From: Dillenia suffruticosa
Lineage: Eukaryota > Streptophyta > Magnoliopsida > Dilleniales > Dilleniaceae
DNA length: 64,000 nucleotides
Reading direction: 5' to 3'
NCBI GenBank assembly: GCA_033439265.1
Contig: JAVTVX010000009.1
Coordinates: forward strand, 2,469,609-2,533,608
Under the pieces are notes generated by a model, which was given only the letters and a program-made list of their open reading frames with translations, had not been told where the DNA came from and did no database searches. Position 1 is the stretch's first letter. The number at the start of each line of letters is the position of its first letter. Positions 36,276 to 46,710 of the stretch are shown here, piece by piece. Made by a program: the position numbers and the translations under genes.

Positions 36276-39200
36276 ATGGATGACCCAGAAACCCTAGGTG
36301 GGCAGAGAAAGGTTGAAACCCTAGAAGAAGTGTTTGGGACATCTGGGTTTTGTGGTTTGAATGAAAAGCATGAGAAAGGCGGTATGGTTTCTATCGGTTG
36401 TAACAACAGTAAGGAGAGCAATGCAGTAGTTAAAACTCGAGTCACAGGTTCTGAGTGCCCTGCTCCAACTTATACTGAAAGAAGTGAAGTTGATAGTTCT
36501 GGGGTTGCATCAGATACAATGGTTCATGGGGAATTTGGGAGTGGGTGTTTCACGGAAAATTGGGTGCAAGGTGTTGGGGGGAGTTCAGTAGAAGAGGGAG
36601 TGTTTGCAGTGTTTGGAGAGAATGCAATGGAGGAATTGAGAGAAGTTGTGGCAGTGCCTCAAGTGATTTTGAGTAATGAGGCTCCAGCGAATGGGGTTGT
36701 TTCAGGTGTTGTGGAAAAGGCATCGGCAGATGGGATTAATCTTTTTGTGGACGTTAGTTGTCCTCGTGACGGAACTGTTCATGATGTTGGTAACGTGAAT
36801 TGCTTGGAGCCAATGTTGTCACATAAGGAAAATTCAATTGCAGAATCAAGTGTGCCTGATGCGATCCATGATGAAATGGAAAGTCGGAATGGCCATCATG
36901 AGGGAAACAAAGTGGAAAATGAGAAAGAAAAGGGTCTTTTAAATCAAGACCATAATTTCATGATTGGTGATTTGGTCTGGATTAAGATGAAAAATCAGTC
37001 CTGGTGGCCTGGACAGATATTGGATCCATCAGATAGATCAAAAAGTACTCCTAAGAGCACCCAAAGGAATGTTATCCTAGTCAGATACTTCGGGAGTGGA
37101 AATTTGACTTGGTGCAGTCCTTCCTATATGAAGCCATTTCAGGAGAACTTTGAACAGATGTCAACGAATAGCAATACTATAAACTTCCTCCAGGCTGTGG
37201 GTAAAGCTGTTGACGAGATTGTTAAGAGTGTAGAGTTGGTGCTGATTTGTTCTTGTATTTCAAAAGAAAATGTGGAAAAAATTTCTACTCATGCTGGTGG
37301 CAATGTGGGTAACGTGGAAGGAGTTGATGAACCAAAAGGCAGAATTGGTGAATTCTCTGTTGCTCGGTTTGAACCTGTCAGTTTTATAGAAACTATTAAG
37401 AATCTTCCTCTGGATGCTTGTAAACCCTGCAAGCTTGAGCTTGCCTTTATTCGAGGTTGTTTATCTGCCTTCAATCAGTCCCGAGGGCATTGCCAGTTGC
37501 CCGTGCATCAACTTTATGAAGTTTCTGGCACTGAAGATGCTATTAATAAAGAAAATCTGTCCAATGGCCAATACTGTGAATTTGATGAAACAGGAGATGC
37601 AGAGGATGATAAAAGCACTGGAAAGCTTGGTGATGGGAGCATGGACATTGCTATAGAAAACTCTGGTAATGGTGTTGTGGAAACAGGAGTGAAGACAAAG
37701 AGAAAAAAGCACTCTGTGGTTAGATACATAAATAATGGGGTTGAAGGCCATGATTCCTGCAATTTGTACCCTCCATCCAAGGTCAAGGATGATCCAGGAG
37801 TCTTAGGATCTCTGCCAGCTACAGAGAATAAACATATTGGGGTTAGAGATGTGATTGTTGGAACTGAAAAAAAGGCAGATAAGGACACTAGCTCAAGAGG
37901 TCGGAAGAAGAGCAAGTATTTGTCCCCACCATATGTCCATCTGGATCATGGGCGCAAAGGCCTTCCTGGTGTGGGAGAACCTGAATCTGGAAACAAAAAG
38001 TTTGATGAAGTACCACAAACAGATGGGAGCATGGAAGGTACAACCTTTTATTCTCCAACTGCAGAGTTTGGGGAGAAGACATTGCAGAAAATGTGGTCTA
38101 AGAGGGCTCCAAAACAAAGCCAGCCACTAAAAATTCCGGAGGGATGCGATGCATCTTCAGCTGGTGTGCTCTCTGTGGTCCACTCTGTGGCTATAGACTG
38201 CTTTTACGTGGGTGAAAATGGTTATCTTGAATTTGTAAAGGGGTTTATTTTGAGGTTCAAACAGTTTGTCTATCTTGATTGGTCCAGTTTGGAAATGGAC
38301 GGCAAACATAAAGTTGGTCAGAAAGCTAATTTGGCTGCTGAGTCTAGCATGGATGATGTATCGTCTGCTAGCAAACCGGAGATGAAGAAAAGGAGGAAGA
38401 GGAAACAAGTTTCACAGCTTACGGGAGTCCAGCTTACAACTGGCCTGCCACAAATGCTCAACTTTGAATCTGGCTTAGTGGAGAATGGATTGCAGGCTAC
38501 TGGCTCAGCTGCAAATGTCCCATTGGAGATGAGCAACTTTGAACCCAATAAGAAAAGGAAGAGAGGGAGGAAACCAAAGCAGGGAATAGTCTCAGAGGGG
38601 TCCAAGATGAAACTGGTTTCCGGCATAATGGATACCATTTCAAGTACTGCTGCAGATAATTCAGCAGCACCAAGTTGCCAAGTGGTTGGCAGTGTTGTAA
38701 CCAAACCTGAAAGAAAGAAACCGCAGACAGAGCAAGGGGCAAATCTGGAGCTTGTTCATGCTCAATCAATGCCTGGAGTACCAGATTTGAATGGGAATAA
38801 TGCTACACCAACTCTGTTGTTTGTTGATATACGGTTGGCAGACTCCATAACTCCTGGAGGTAAATTTGAGCTAAAGGGTGCTTCTGGTTCAGACCATCTA
38901 CAACCCATTTCAGCATCTGGCATACCAGACCTAAATGGCGGCAGTGGTGCACCCATCATCTCTGCTGAAGGTTTTCAACTGATAAGCTCTACTACAACGA
39001 AAAGTGGAACCGAGCCAAAGAAAAGAGGAAGAAAGAAGAAAGTTATTCCCTCTGCTGCTGGCATACTTGATACAAATTCAATCAATATGGCTCCAACTTC
39101 ATTGCCTCAAAATGTGCAGGAAGTGAGCCAAGTAGCTGGAATTTTCACAACCCAATTCACTGTTACCTCTCTGGCTGTGCACAATGCAAATCCAAATGTC

Positions 39201-39989
39201 ATGTTGAATGATCCACAGGCAAACTTGCTGTCTCCTGGTGGTAAACTTCAGGTTAGGAAGAGAAAGAAGAAAGAGAAAGCAACTCCGGAGCATCCAGCTG
39301 GTAACCTTCCTGCATGTATCCCTGATTTGAATGGAAATAGCGTTGATCCCAACATGATTGGCAAGGACATGCAGGGCATGACCAACCTCTCACCTGGAAA
39401 TAGCACTGAGCCGAAAAAAAGGAGAAAAAGAGGAGAAGGCAGTTCAGTGCGTCTGAAAAAACCTGCTAGGGTGTCAGTTCCCTATCAAAATTTAGGGGTT
39501 GCCCTTCTCTTGACATTTTCTGCAGACCATCCATTGCCTTCAAAAGAGCTTCTAGAGTCTACATTTTCTAAATTTGGGTCCATGAAAGAGTCAGAGACTC
39601 AGACTTTTGCAGACTCCAGAACTGCACAGGTTGTATTCTCAATGAATGCTGATGCTGCGGATGCATTTCGAAGCTTGGAGACAGACAACCCATTTGGTCC
39701 AGCTCTTGTAGGATACCGGCTCCAAGATCTTGCAACTGCTGCCAGGGCTTTGGAGTTGAACAAGCATATGTCCTCACCTGAGATTTTGGCAACTGCCTGT
39801 AAGACTTCTAATGCAGATTCTAACTCGGGAGAGTCTTCTTCACTTGCCTTAATAAGGAAGAATTTAGAGATGATGACATCCATGCTGGAGAAATCGGGAG
39901 ACAGTCTTTCGCCAGAGATGAGAGCAAAATTAGAGGGTGAGATTCAAGGCCTCCTCAAAAGGGTTAGCACAATGGTTGGCTTGAGCTAG
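36276..39989 (+). CDS. PWWP-domain chromatin reader with C-terminal RRM-like domain
   Basis: A single open frame of 1237 aa. The start is ATG at 36276, not the in-frame TTG at 36267. A PWWP domain lies at about residues 227-292 (MIGDLVWIKMK 229-239, then NQSWWPG with SWWP at 242-245, and VRYFGSGNLTWC); PWWP domains bind methylated histone H3 tails and DNA. The middle, about 700 residues, is low-complexity and hydrophilic with Lys/Arg clusters; two resemble AT-hooks (RGRKP at 763-767, RGRK at 917-920). Three PDLNG motifs stand at about 836, 884 and 1016. Residues 1069-1155 (LLLTFSADHPLPSKELLEST, FSKFG) resemble the RRM-like C-terminal domain of plant PWWP proteins such as the PDP family, which act with PRC2/FVE-type complexes. 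A short coiled-coil-like tail (SLALIRKNLEMMTSMLEKSG) follows. I infer a nuclear chromatin factor. Confidence 0.9.
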   Translation: MDDPETLGGQRKVETLEEVFGTSGFCGLNEKHEKGGMVSIGCNNSKESNAVVKTRVTGSECPAPTYTERSEVDSSGVASDTMVHGEFGSGCFTENWVQGVGGSSVEEGVFAVFGENAMEELREVVAVPQVILSNEAPANGVVSGVVEKASADGINLFVDVSCPRDGTVHDVGNVNCLEPMLSHKENSIAESSVPDAIHDEMESRNGHHEGNKVENEKEKGLLNQDHNFMIGDLVWIKMKNQSWWPGQILDPSDRSKSTPKSTQRNVILVRYFGSGNLTWCSPSYMKPFQENFEQMSTNSNTINFLQAVGKAVDEIVKSVELVLICSCISKENVEKISTHAGGNVGNVEGVDEPKGRIGEFSVARFEPVSFIETIKNLPLDACKPCKLELAFIRGCLSAFNQSRGHCQLPVHQLYEVSGTEDAINKENLSNGQYCEFDETGDAEDDKSTGKLGDGSMDIAIENSGNGVVETGVKTKRKKHSVVRYINNGVEGHDSCNLYPPSKVKDDPGVLGSLPATENKHIGVRDVIVGTEKKADKDTSSRGRKKSKYLSPPYVHLDHGRKGLPGVGEPESGNKKFDEVPQTDGSMEGTTFYSPTAEFGEKTLQKMWSKRAPKQSQPLKIPEGCDASSAGVLSVVHSVAIDCFYVGENGYLEFVKGFILRFKQFVYLDWSSLEMDGKHKVGQKANLAAESSMDDVSSASKPEMKKRRKRKQVSQLTGVQLTTGLPQMLNFESGLVENGLQATGSAANVPLEMSNFEPNKKRKRGRKPKQGIVSEGSKMKLVSGIMDTISSTAADNSAAPSCQVVGSVVTKPERKKPQTEQGANLELVHAQSMPGVPDLNGNNATPTLLFVDIRLADSITPGGKFELKGASGSDHLQPISASGIPDLNGGSGAPIISAEGFQLISSTTTKSGTEPKKRGRKKKVIPSAAGILDTNSINMAPTSLPQNVQEVSQVAGIFTTQFTVTSLAVHNANPNVMLNDPQANLLSPGGKLQVRKRKKKEKATPEHPAGNLPACIPDLNGNSVDPNMIGKDMQGMTNLSPGNSTEPKKRRKRGEGSSVRLKKPARVSVPYQNLGVALLLTFSADHPLPSKELLESTFSKFGSMKESETQTFADSRTAQVVFSMNADAADAFRSLETDNPFGPALVGYRLQDLATAARALELNKHMSSPEILATACKTSNADSNSGESSSLALIRKNLEMMTSMLEKSGDSLSPEMRAKLEGEIQGLLKRVSTMVGLS

Positions 39990-40084
39990 TCTGGTCAGGC
40001 TATTTATGTAGTATGGGGTATCTTAATTTTATAGTAGCTTGTAGGCGGCAGTTAGTAGGGTCCTTTAGAGCATGTATTACTTGC

Positions 40085-40560
40085 TGCTTTTGTTCTCTCT
40101 TTATCTCTCCTCTCTCTGAAAGTTTTGATGTTTAAACCAATGAATTCAGTCTCATTGTGAGAGCAATCGGCATGTAAGACATTTGAAAGTATTAGGTTCT
40201 TGTTGGTTCCTTTTTTTTTTTTTTCTTTTGGCTCCAGCACTCTGCTTAGGATTTAGCTGGTTCAAGCTAAATAAAAGACACCACTGGTTTTGGTTCGCCC
40301 CTTGTTTAAACAAGGACTTGGTCCTCTCTCTCCCTCTCTCTCTCTCTCCCTCCCTCTCTCTGTGAAGATTTTGATGTTTAAACGAATGAATTCAGTCGCA
40401 TTTAGAGGGCAATTGGCATTGTAAGCCATTTAAAAGCATTAGCTTCTTGTATGTTCTGTACCTTTTTAGGCTTCAGCACTTGCGTAGGATATAGCTGGTT
40501 TAACTTAAATAAAAGAGCAGTATCGGTTGGATATTCGGTCCTCTCTCTCTTTATTGTATT
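40085..40560 (+). repeat. Tandem duplication of about 230 bp downstream of the PWWP gene
   Basis: Copy 1 (about 40092-40321) and copy 2 (about 40322-40552) run in parallel: a CT-rich block, TTTTGATGTTTAAAC, GAATGAATTCAGTC, GGCAT...GTAAG, CATTTGAAAG or CATTTAAAAG, TTAGCTGGTT or TATAGCTGGTT, AAATAAAAGA and a terminal CGG/TTGGTCCTCTCTC. Copy 1 begins about 100 bases after the stop codon, so both copies probably lie in, or overlap, the 3' untranslated region; each carries an AATAAA signal. Confidence 0.85.
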
Positions 40561-41259
40561 CTGTTTTCAGGATAACAGGACAGGGAAAAAATGGATTTCA
40601 TTTATTTTAAATGAGATACTTTGCGTATAAAAAATTACATGGAAAAACAGCTCAAAGTAGGCAGAATCATACATTTTTTTCCCCGTTCCTTAAATTCAAA
40701 ATTCCCCACTTTGAGCTCCTAAACATTTTGGAATTCTTGAGGTCTCTTGCAAGTTGGACCATGTTTTCCACTAGTGATCTGAACCGAAGGTTTACGTCGA
40801 CACACCCAAAGCATGCCACATTTCCCACTTGAACAGATGAATTTAGCCCCTTGTCAAGCTAGAGCTAGATTAATACTTACGAGCATGAGACAATGTAGCC
40901 AACTTATTTCTAAGACAAAAGTAGCTTAGAAGGAAAGAAACCAAGATAACACGATGAGCCTTGCAATGAATCTACAAGCTGGGAAATAGGAAGTTCGTAG
41001 ACTTGACTGAATCAAACCAGGGGATGGATTTTAAGCATAAACAAAGAGGCCATTATTCTCTCTCAACCTGGAAACACAATGACCGCAAAGCCAACCAAAA
41101 AATTTCGTAACCTAAAATGGATAACCCTATTCTTCATTAAAAAAATCTGAACTCTTAGAATATGATCCAACATAGTCTTAACTCCGACTTTCCCAAATTA
41201 ATCAGGACCAGCTTTACGAGTTCGAAAATAACCCATGTGCCAAAAAATAAAACAAGTTT
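40561..41259. other. 3' flanks of two convergent genes
   Basis: The PWWP gene (plus) and the mitochondrial L12 gene (minus) converge here. The minus-strand 3' untranslated region probably occupies about 41000-41259. No further gene is seen. Confidence 0.5.
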
Positions 41260-41844
41260 TCACTCCATGACAGCAACCCCTCCAGCAGCCTTTATCTTCT
41301 CAATCATGTCATTTGCCTCCTCTTTGGTAACTCCTTGTTTCAGCAAAACAGGTGCCTTCTCAACCAGATCTTTGGCCTCCTTCAAACCCAAGCTAGTAAA
41401 TGCCCTGACTTCTTTGATGACCTTGATTTTAGCAGCTACGTCAAACTTTTCCAACTTCACATCAAACGATGTCTTTTCCGCCTTCTTTTCTTCAGCCTTT
41501 GCAGCCCCAGCAGAAGCCCCACCTTGTGGACCCATGTCTAGGCCTTCTGTTGAAATTGGTTGCATCTTGGGAAGCCTTAGCCTCTCTCTAAGAGCAGGAC
41601 CAACTTGTACACGTTCTTCAGGTGGCAGTGCTGCAATTCTTTCAGCTAGTTGGATTATTTTATCAGAAGGGGGAGGTCTAGGTCCATATGGATTGTAGAA
41701 AGTAGGGTACTTGTACTTTTTTGGCTTAGCCTTTGGATCTCTTGGAACAAAATCAGTTTGAAAAGAACGAGTCTGCAAAACTCCAGATATATGGGGCAAT
41801 GCAGAACGTGTTCGAATTGGTTTAATAAGTGCAAAGAGCTTCAT
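41260..41844 (-). CDS. Mitochondrial large-subunit ribosomal protein bL12m (L7/L12)
   Basis: A 194-aa protein from one coding exon. The start [18 protein letters not shown] looks like a mitochondrial targeting sequence rich in Arg and Ser. It continues with the plant mitochondrial L12 blocks [44 protein letters not shown] and [17 protein letters not shown], a Gly/Ala/Lys hinge, and the L7/L12 C-terminal domain ([59 protein letters not shown]). L12 forms the stalk that recruits translation factors to the mitochondrial ribosome. An upstream in-frame ATG at 42018 would lie in the leader intron, so the conserved MKLF start is preferred. The leader seems split: an acceptor at 41956-41957 and a donor at 44453-44454 bound a 2.5-kb intron. 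Confidence 0.95.
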   Translation of the reverse strand: MKLFALIKPIRTRSALPHISGVLQTRSFQTDFVPRDPKAKPKKYKYPTFYNPYGPRPPPSDKIIQLAERIAALPPEERVQVGPALRERLRLPKMQPISTEGLDMGPQGGASAGAAKAEEKKAEKTSFDVKLEKFDVAAKIKVIKEVRAFTSLGLKEAKDLVEKAPVLLKQGVTKEEANDMIEKIKAAGGVAVME

Positions 41845-42143
41845 TATTCCAGGGATCAGTGAAGACAATGGTTCATCAGACAAACTATTGCAAGATGATA
41901 TTAGCCGAAGGTTTTTATTAAAAGGTAGAGGATGCTCTGAAGGGAAATCAGACACCTGCACAAACAGAAGATATATGGGTGTTAACTTCAAATCTAAAAC
42001 TCTCCCACGTCTCATCATCCAATTTAAGGGCTAGCAAAAATATATACCAAGTATATTCAGTTCCATATGAACATACAAGCACCTTTATTCCTCAAGCTGA
42101 CCTTGATTTCCTGAGGATTGTAGTTGGCATATATTTGCATAAG

Positions 42144-43162
42144 GATGATGACAATGACAACAAACAACAACAACAAACTGAGTCTTAATCTCACTATTTG
42201 GGAGGCCATTTGAGATACAAATTTGAAAAAGATAAAGAAAAGAAAAATAAAATAAAAATAAAAATAAAATGAAGAGAAAAAGAGAAGTAAATAAATAAAT
42301 CAATAGATAAATATCTAAAATATATTGGTTTAATTTGCGCAGATTCTTCTATACCATCCATTCCTATCCAACATCATTTTCTCTTCTAAACTCTTAATTT
42401 CCATGTCTTTACGAATAACTTGCATCCAAATTTTCAGCGATTTAGCTCTACGTTTTACTAGATCTTCTATATTTAAGTTCTCGGTTCTCCTAATCGGGGC
42501 ATCTTTCAGTCTTCTTTACACATGCCCGATTCACCTCAGACGGCACTCTTGTATCTTATCCACAATTGAACTAACTCTTAACTTGTTACGAATCTCTTCG
42601 TTTCTAATTCTATCTCTTCTAGTTTTTCCACACATCTACTTAAATATTCTCATTTCTGTTACAGACATCTTTTATTCTTATTATTATTTAAAAACCCAAC
42701 ACTTAGTACCATGCAATAGTGTAGGCCTAATCATGGTTTTATAAAACTTTTCCTTCAAATGTAATGGCATATTGTGATCGCAATGAATTCCAGATGCCTT
42801 TCTTCATTTCATCCAACCCGTTTGAATCCTATGATTTACATCTCCATCTGTATTGCTATCATTTTGAATGATAGAACCTAAATATCTAAATCGTTCACTT
42901 TTGGATACATCATGCCCATCTAACTTAATCGTTTGTTCATCATTCCGATAATTTTCTCTAAATCTATACCTCATATATTCGGTTTTCGATCTACTCAATC
43001 TAAACCCTCTGGATTCCATTGTAAGTCTCCATAACTTTAGTTTAGCACTAACTCTCTCCTTAATTTTATCGACTAGCACTATATCATTTGCGAAAAGTAT
43101 ACACCATGGTATTTCATTTTAGATATTTTTTGTTATTTCGTCTATTACTATATCAAAAAATA
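42144..43162 (-). mobile_element. RTE-type non-LTR retrotransposon (LINE), 3' part, decayed
   Basis: On the minus strand the sequence decodes, with frameshifts and stops, to the C-terminal part of plant RTE-type reverse transcriptase: IDEIT, IPWCILFANDIVLVDKIKE (the FADD box reads FAND), LKLWRLTMESRGFRLSRSKT, EYMRYRF, FRYLGSIIQNDSNTDGDV, HRIQTGWMKWRKASGI, and further on KTRRDRIRNEEIR and GHV/RRLKDAPIRRTE. It ends in the untranslated tail CTCAGTTTGTTGTTGTTG at 42144-42182, the TTG-rich tail typical of RTE elements. The longest open piece is 42804-43079. Confidence 0.88.
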
Positions 43163-43472
43163 TCCAAGAGTGTATGTTTTTCGCATATGATATACTGCTA
43201 GTTGATAAAACTAAGGAAAGTGTTAGTGTTAAACTAGAGTTATGGAGACTTACACTGGAATTCAGATGATTTAGATTGAGTTGATCGAAAATTGAATATA
43301 TGAGATATAGATTTAGCGAAAGTTATCGAAATGATGAAAAAACGATTAGTTTAGATGGGCAAAATGTACCCAAAAGTGAACAATTTAGATATTTAGAGTT
43401 CATCATTCAAAACGATGGCAATATAGATGGAATTATGAAAAAACGACGACAATGACAACAATAACAAAAAAA
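43160..43472 (+). mobile_element. Second RTE-type LINE fragment, inverted and internally deleted
   Basis: On the plus strand it repeats the same RT segment as the neighbour (FFAYDILLVDKTKESV, then LWRLTLEFR, EYMRYRF, DGQNVPKSEQFRYLE, IIQNDGN) with roughly 85-90% base similarity over about 260 bp. It then jumps directly to the element's 3' tail (ACGACGACAATGACAACAA). The two fragments meet head to head at about 43160, forming a long imperfect palindrome. Confidence 0.85.
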
Positions 43473-43877
43473 ATGTTGAAAATGCTTATATAATCTTTCA
43501 TGAGCTTAATTAGTAATCAAGCATTAATTGAATGAATTTATGCTAATTGCTAGTCTAAAATATTTCTGCAATGTAAAAATTGTCTAGATGATTGCTTGGT
43601 ATTCATCCATGAAATAAGTCATGGCCAAATTTTGACTACAAAGAGCATTACTCAAAAGAATCTGGTCAATCATCTATTGCCAACCAATTGGTGAATAGCA
43701 TTTCTTTTACAAAACATATACCTTCTGCATATACATATCCCAATTGACAAGACACAGTCCCACTATAATATAGCAATTTCATCCAATTGCACTCACAACA
43801 TTCACACATATGAAAGTTGTAAAATAGCCTCCAAATATTACGAAACAACATACGGAAGCTTATGCTTTTTAACTGTT

Positions 43878-43997
43878 AGCACCATATAATTAAGTGATTC
43901 CGGTTGTCCATGCATACAAAAATTGCACAAAACACATAGCACCATATAATTAAGTGATTCCGGTTGTCCATGCATGCAAAAATTGCACAAAACACAG
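43878..43997. repeat. 60-bp tandem duplication (two copies)
   Basis: Units 43878-43937 and 43938-43997 differ at about two positions (for example CATGCATACAAAA versus CATGCATGCAAAA). They start AGCACCATATAATTAAGTG and end GCACAAAACACA. The high identity suggests a recent event. Confidence 0.95.
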
Positions 43998-44561
43998 AGA
44001 CAATAAAAAAATTTCCAAGTAAAAATTGAAGAGCGGTCCCATTTCGAAGCAATCATTTTATCTGCAAGCAATCATAGGTAAAAAGTTTATGGGTTATCGA
44101 CCCGATTCCGTTAACCTTCATAAAACACCATATTCATTGGCATAACCAATTCAAGCTAAACAATTGGAAGAAAACCAAATACACTGAGTGAAGCATTTTA
44201 TCGAACAGGTTGCGCTCCTTGTTCAAGCGTTGTACATACCCTCACACACGGATGCATATACGTAAATTACATAAAATCAAGGACTAAGAAAAGAAGCAGC
44301 ATCAGAACATAGCCCTGGAATACCATATATATACGAGGATTAGAAGAAACCGAAAACAAAAGACCTAAAAAAAATCAATTAACAGAAAATAATGATGAAA
44401 TAGGAAATGGGAAAATTAGTAGAAGACAAATAAAGGATTAGAATAAGTGTTTACTTCCAAGTGTTGGCGTTTTGGGCAGCTGATCTTTCCTTCGCCGAGC
44501 AGTGTGAGAGAAACGTTGGTGACTTCTTAGCACTGTGAGAGGAGGGAGGGAGGGAGGGAGG

Positions 44562-46710
44562 CAAAAGTCGCAAACAACTCAAGAGGAAATGGGTTTCTAC
44601 CTTGGGCCTGACGCATGAGAACTACAGAAGTTTGCGCTTCGGGCTGGTGGGCTGGTGGGCTGATGGGCCAATTTATCAGGTTTTGATATTATTGACCGAT
44701 TTGGGTTATATGCAGATTTTTTTTTTTTAATTGTATATATGAAGAAATCTTTTGTTTTATAACATCTGCTACTCAAAATAGAAAAAAAAAAGTTTATATG
44801 GAATAAAGTATATATTTCAAATTTCTTGTGCTTGGACTTTGGCTTGTAAAGATTTTTTTTTTAATAAAACTATCGATATCTAATAATTATTCTGAACCTA
44901 AGTAAATTCAATTTGAGTCGAGTTAGACTCTTAACAAACAAACCTTTTCTAATATTTTTCTTCAAATATAATATTCAAACTCGAAATTTTGTTTAAAAAA
45001 TACTGATTTCTATTCACCAGAACAACTAGAAGTTACTACTTTGACTTGTAAAGATAAAAAGTATTTTGAGTTTGACCAACTTGGTTCAATATTCAGGCTA
45101 ATATCTTGACAGAGAATTTTAATTAAAAATATGTATTTAAATTCAACCCTAAATATACTATTTTTAGTTGAGCAGAGTCATAGGGGTTACTCAAATATGA
45201 CCCAAGGACAAACAAGAAAAGGGTTGCTGGTGGTCATTTGGGAGAGTCCGCTCACCAAGGTATTTGCATGAAGTGAGCTAATAAATATTTTCACTTTTTA
45301 CCCTATGCTAAAATAGGAGGGAATTTAAGATAAGTAACGGCCTTTTTATTTTTATTTTTTTAAAAATTTGAATATAATCAAAATAATCTTAAAAATTTAC
45401 TTTCTTTGTAATAATCTGAATCGACTGTTGAGTTTTAATCCCAAATTTTGAAGCATCACCATAAGTGAGAGAGGAGTTTTCTATTTTGGCATATGATGGT
45501 GTTGATAAATCTATTGCTACCCTTCTCCTTTATTTGAATTTGGGATCCAACAGTTAAAATCACAGCGAAGTTTGGGTGGGGGGGGGGGGGGCTGATTAAC
45601 TACTCCAATTAAATCAAATAGTACTAAGTAGTGTCAAAACTATTGTATTTGATTAAAGGTTGGTGCACATTATTAAGAGAGAATCGAGGACACTCTACAA
45701 ACATCAAGTTAATAAGCATTATTTATGATAATATTTTGAGACCCACGAGAAGACCCACGTAATAACATTAACACACACACTTCAACACCTTCGTATCCTT
45801 CCTAATACTTGGCCTTTTCCAACTCGAAAGTAGTGTCTGTCAAGTAAGATATGCAAATGCACCTCATGGGTGCACTTCACGCCTTACTTCGCTGCATCCA
45901 ACTCCCATCTCTAACAAAATAACATCTAAATCCCTTAGCGAGTGTTGGACTGGGAAATTTTTAAATATAGTGATTCTAGACTTAAATTTCTCTCTCACTA
46001 CCTCCATTCACTTACGAGAGAGAGAGAGAGAGAGAGAGAACTTTAGTAACGATCTACTACCTACAGTGTCAATCGGGCATAAAGCCCCATTGGGAAGAGG
46101 TAGGCACATGCATGACACACAGCCCAAGAAGAATTTTTGCTTCTAAACTCTGCTTATTAAAAAAAAAAAAAAAAAACCACTCTCTCTCTCTCTCTCCAAT
46201 CCCCATTCATGTGGTCACTCCCACAACTTTTTTTGAAAAACAAAAGACCAGGCACCACCACCATGGAGACGAAAGATCTGACAGAGAAGGCTGTTAGTAG
46301 GAAGTACCAAAACACTTCTTTTATAACTAAAAAAACACCATCTAAATATCTTTCTTGGTGTGGTACTGTACCAAACTCCAACAATCTTTGAAATGTCTTT
46401 CCATGCACACCTCCAGACGCAACGAAATCTTAAAAAAAAAAATGAATTACTATAGATTAAAGTAGAAGAAAAATTACTAAAAGAATGGAAAAGACCCTCA
46501 AAAGAGCCATTAAGGGGCAGTCATTTTGGGACTTTATAGGTACCATTTCACACTGCACTGTCTCATGTTAAGTCGATCGCAAACAAAAAAAAAAAAAAAC
46601 AAAACAAAAAACCAACCTTTCCATTATGGGCATAAGACCCCAATTAAGCCACTAGTTCGATAAGCCTATACTAATAAGAGTTTCTTGAAGATGAGTTTCA
46701 CAGCATTATA
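44562..46710. other. Intergenic between the bL12m and Dof genes
   Basis: A GGGCTGGT repeat is seen at 44640-44668, a SINE-like relic at 44865-45030 (minus), a G-run at 45578-45591, a (GA)n run at 46017-46039, and poly-A/CT at 46158-46196. The 3' untranslated region of the Dof gene probably covers about 46500-46710. No gene is recognised. Confidence 0.55.
44865..45030 (-). repeat. tRNA-derived SINE-like relic
   Basis: A reverse-orientation copy. TATCGATATCTAATAATTAT, a GAGTCGAGTTAGACTCTTAA middle, CAAACTCGAAATTTTG and CACCAGAACAACTAG follow the order seen in other copies of the family. Confidence 0.45.

Larger units (their letters stand above)
41956..44454 (-). other. 2.5-kb leader intron of the bL12m gene, carrying LINE fragments
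   Basis: The minus strand reads GAA|GTAAAC at 44455/44454 and TTTGTGCAG|GTGTC at 41956/41955. The proposed first exon (about 44455-44560) is non-coding. Inside the intron are two RTE-type LINE fragments in opposite orientation (42144-43162 and 43160-43472) and a 60-bp tandem repeat (43878-43997). Splicing is inferred from the sites only. The (GGGA)n tract at 44539-44561 lies at the presumed transcription start. Confidence 0.6.

Noticed and set aside
41845-42018. N-terminal extension of the bL12m protein to the ATG at 42018
   Set aside because: The frame is open, but an acceptor lies at 41956 and the conserved MKLF start follows it.
43878-43997. CRISPR-like array
   Set aside because: There are only two directly adjoining copies without spacers, in a plant nuclear intron.
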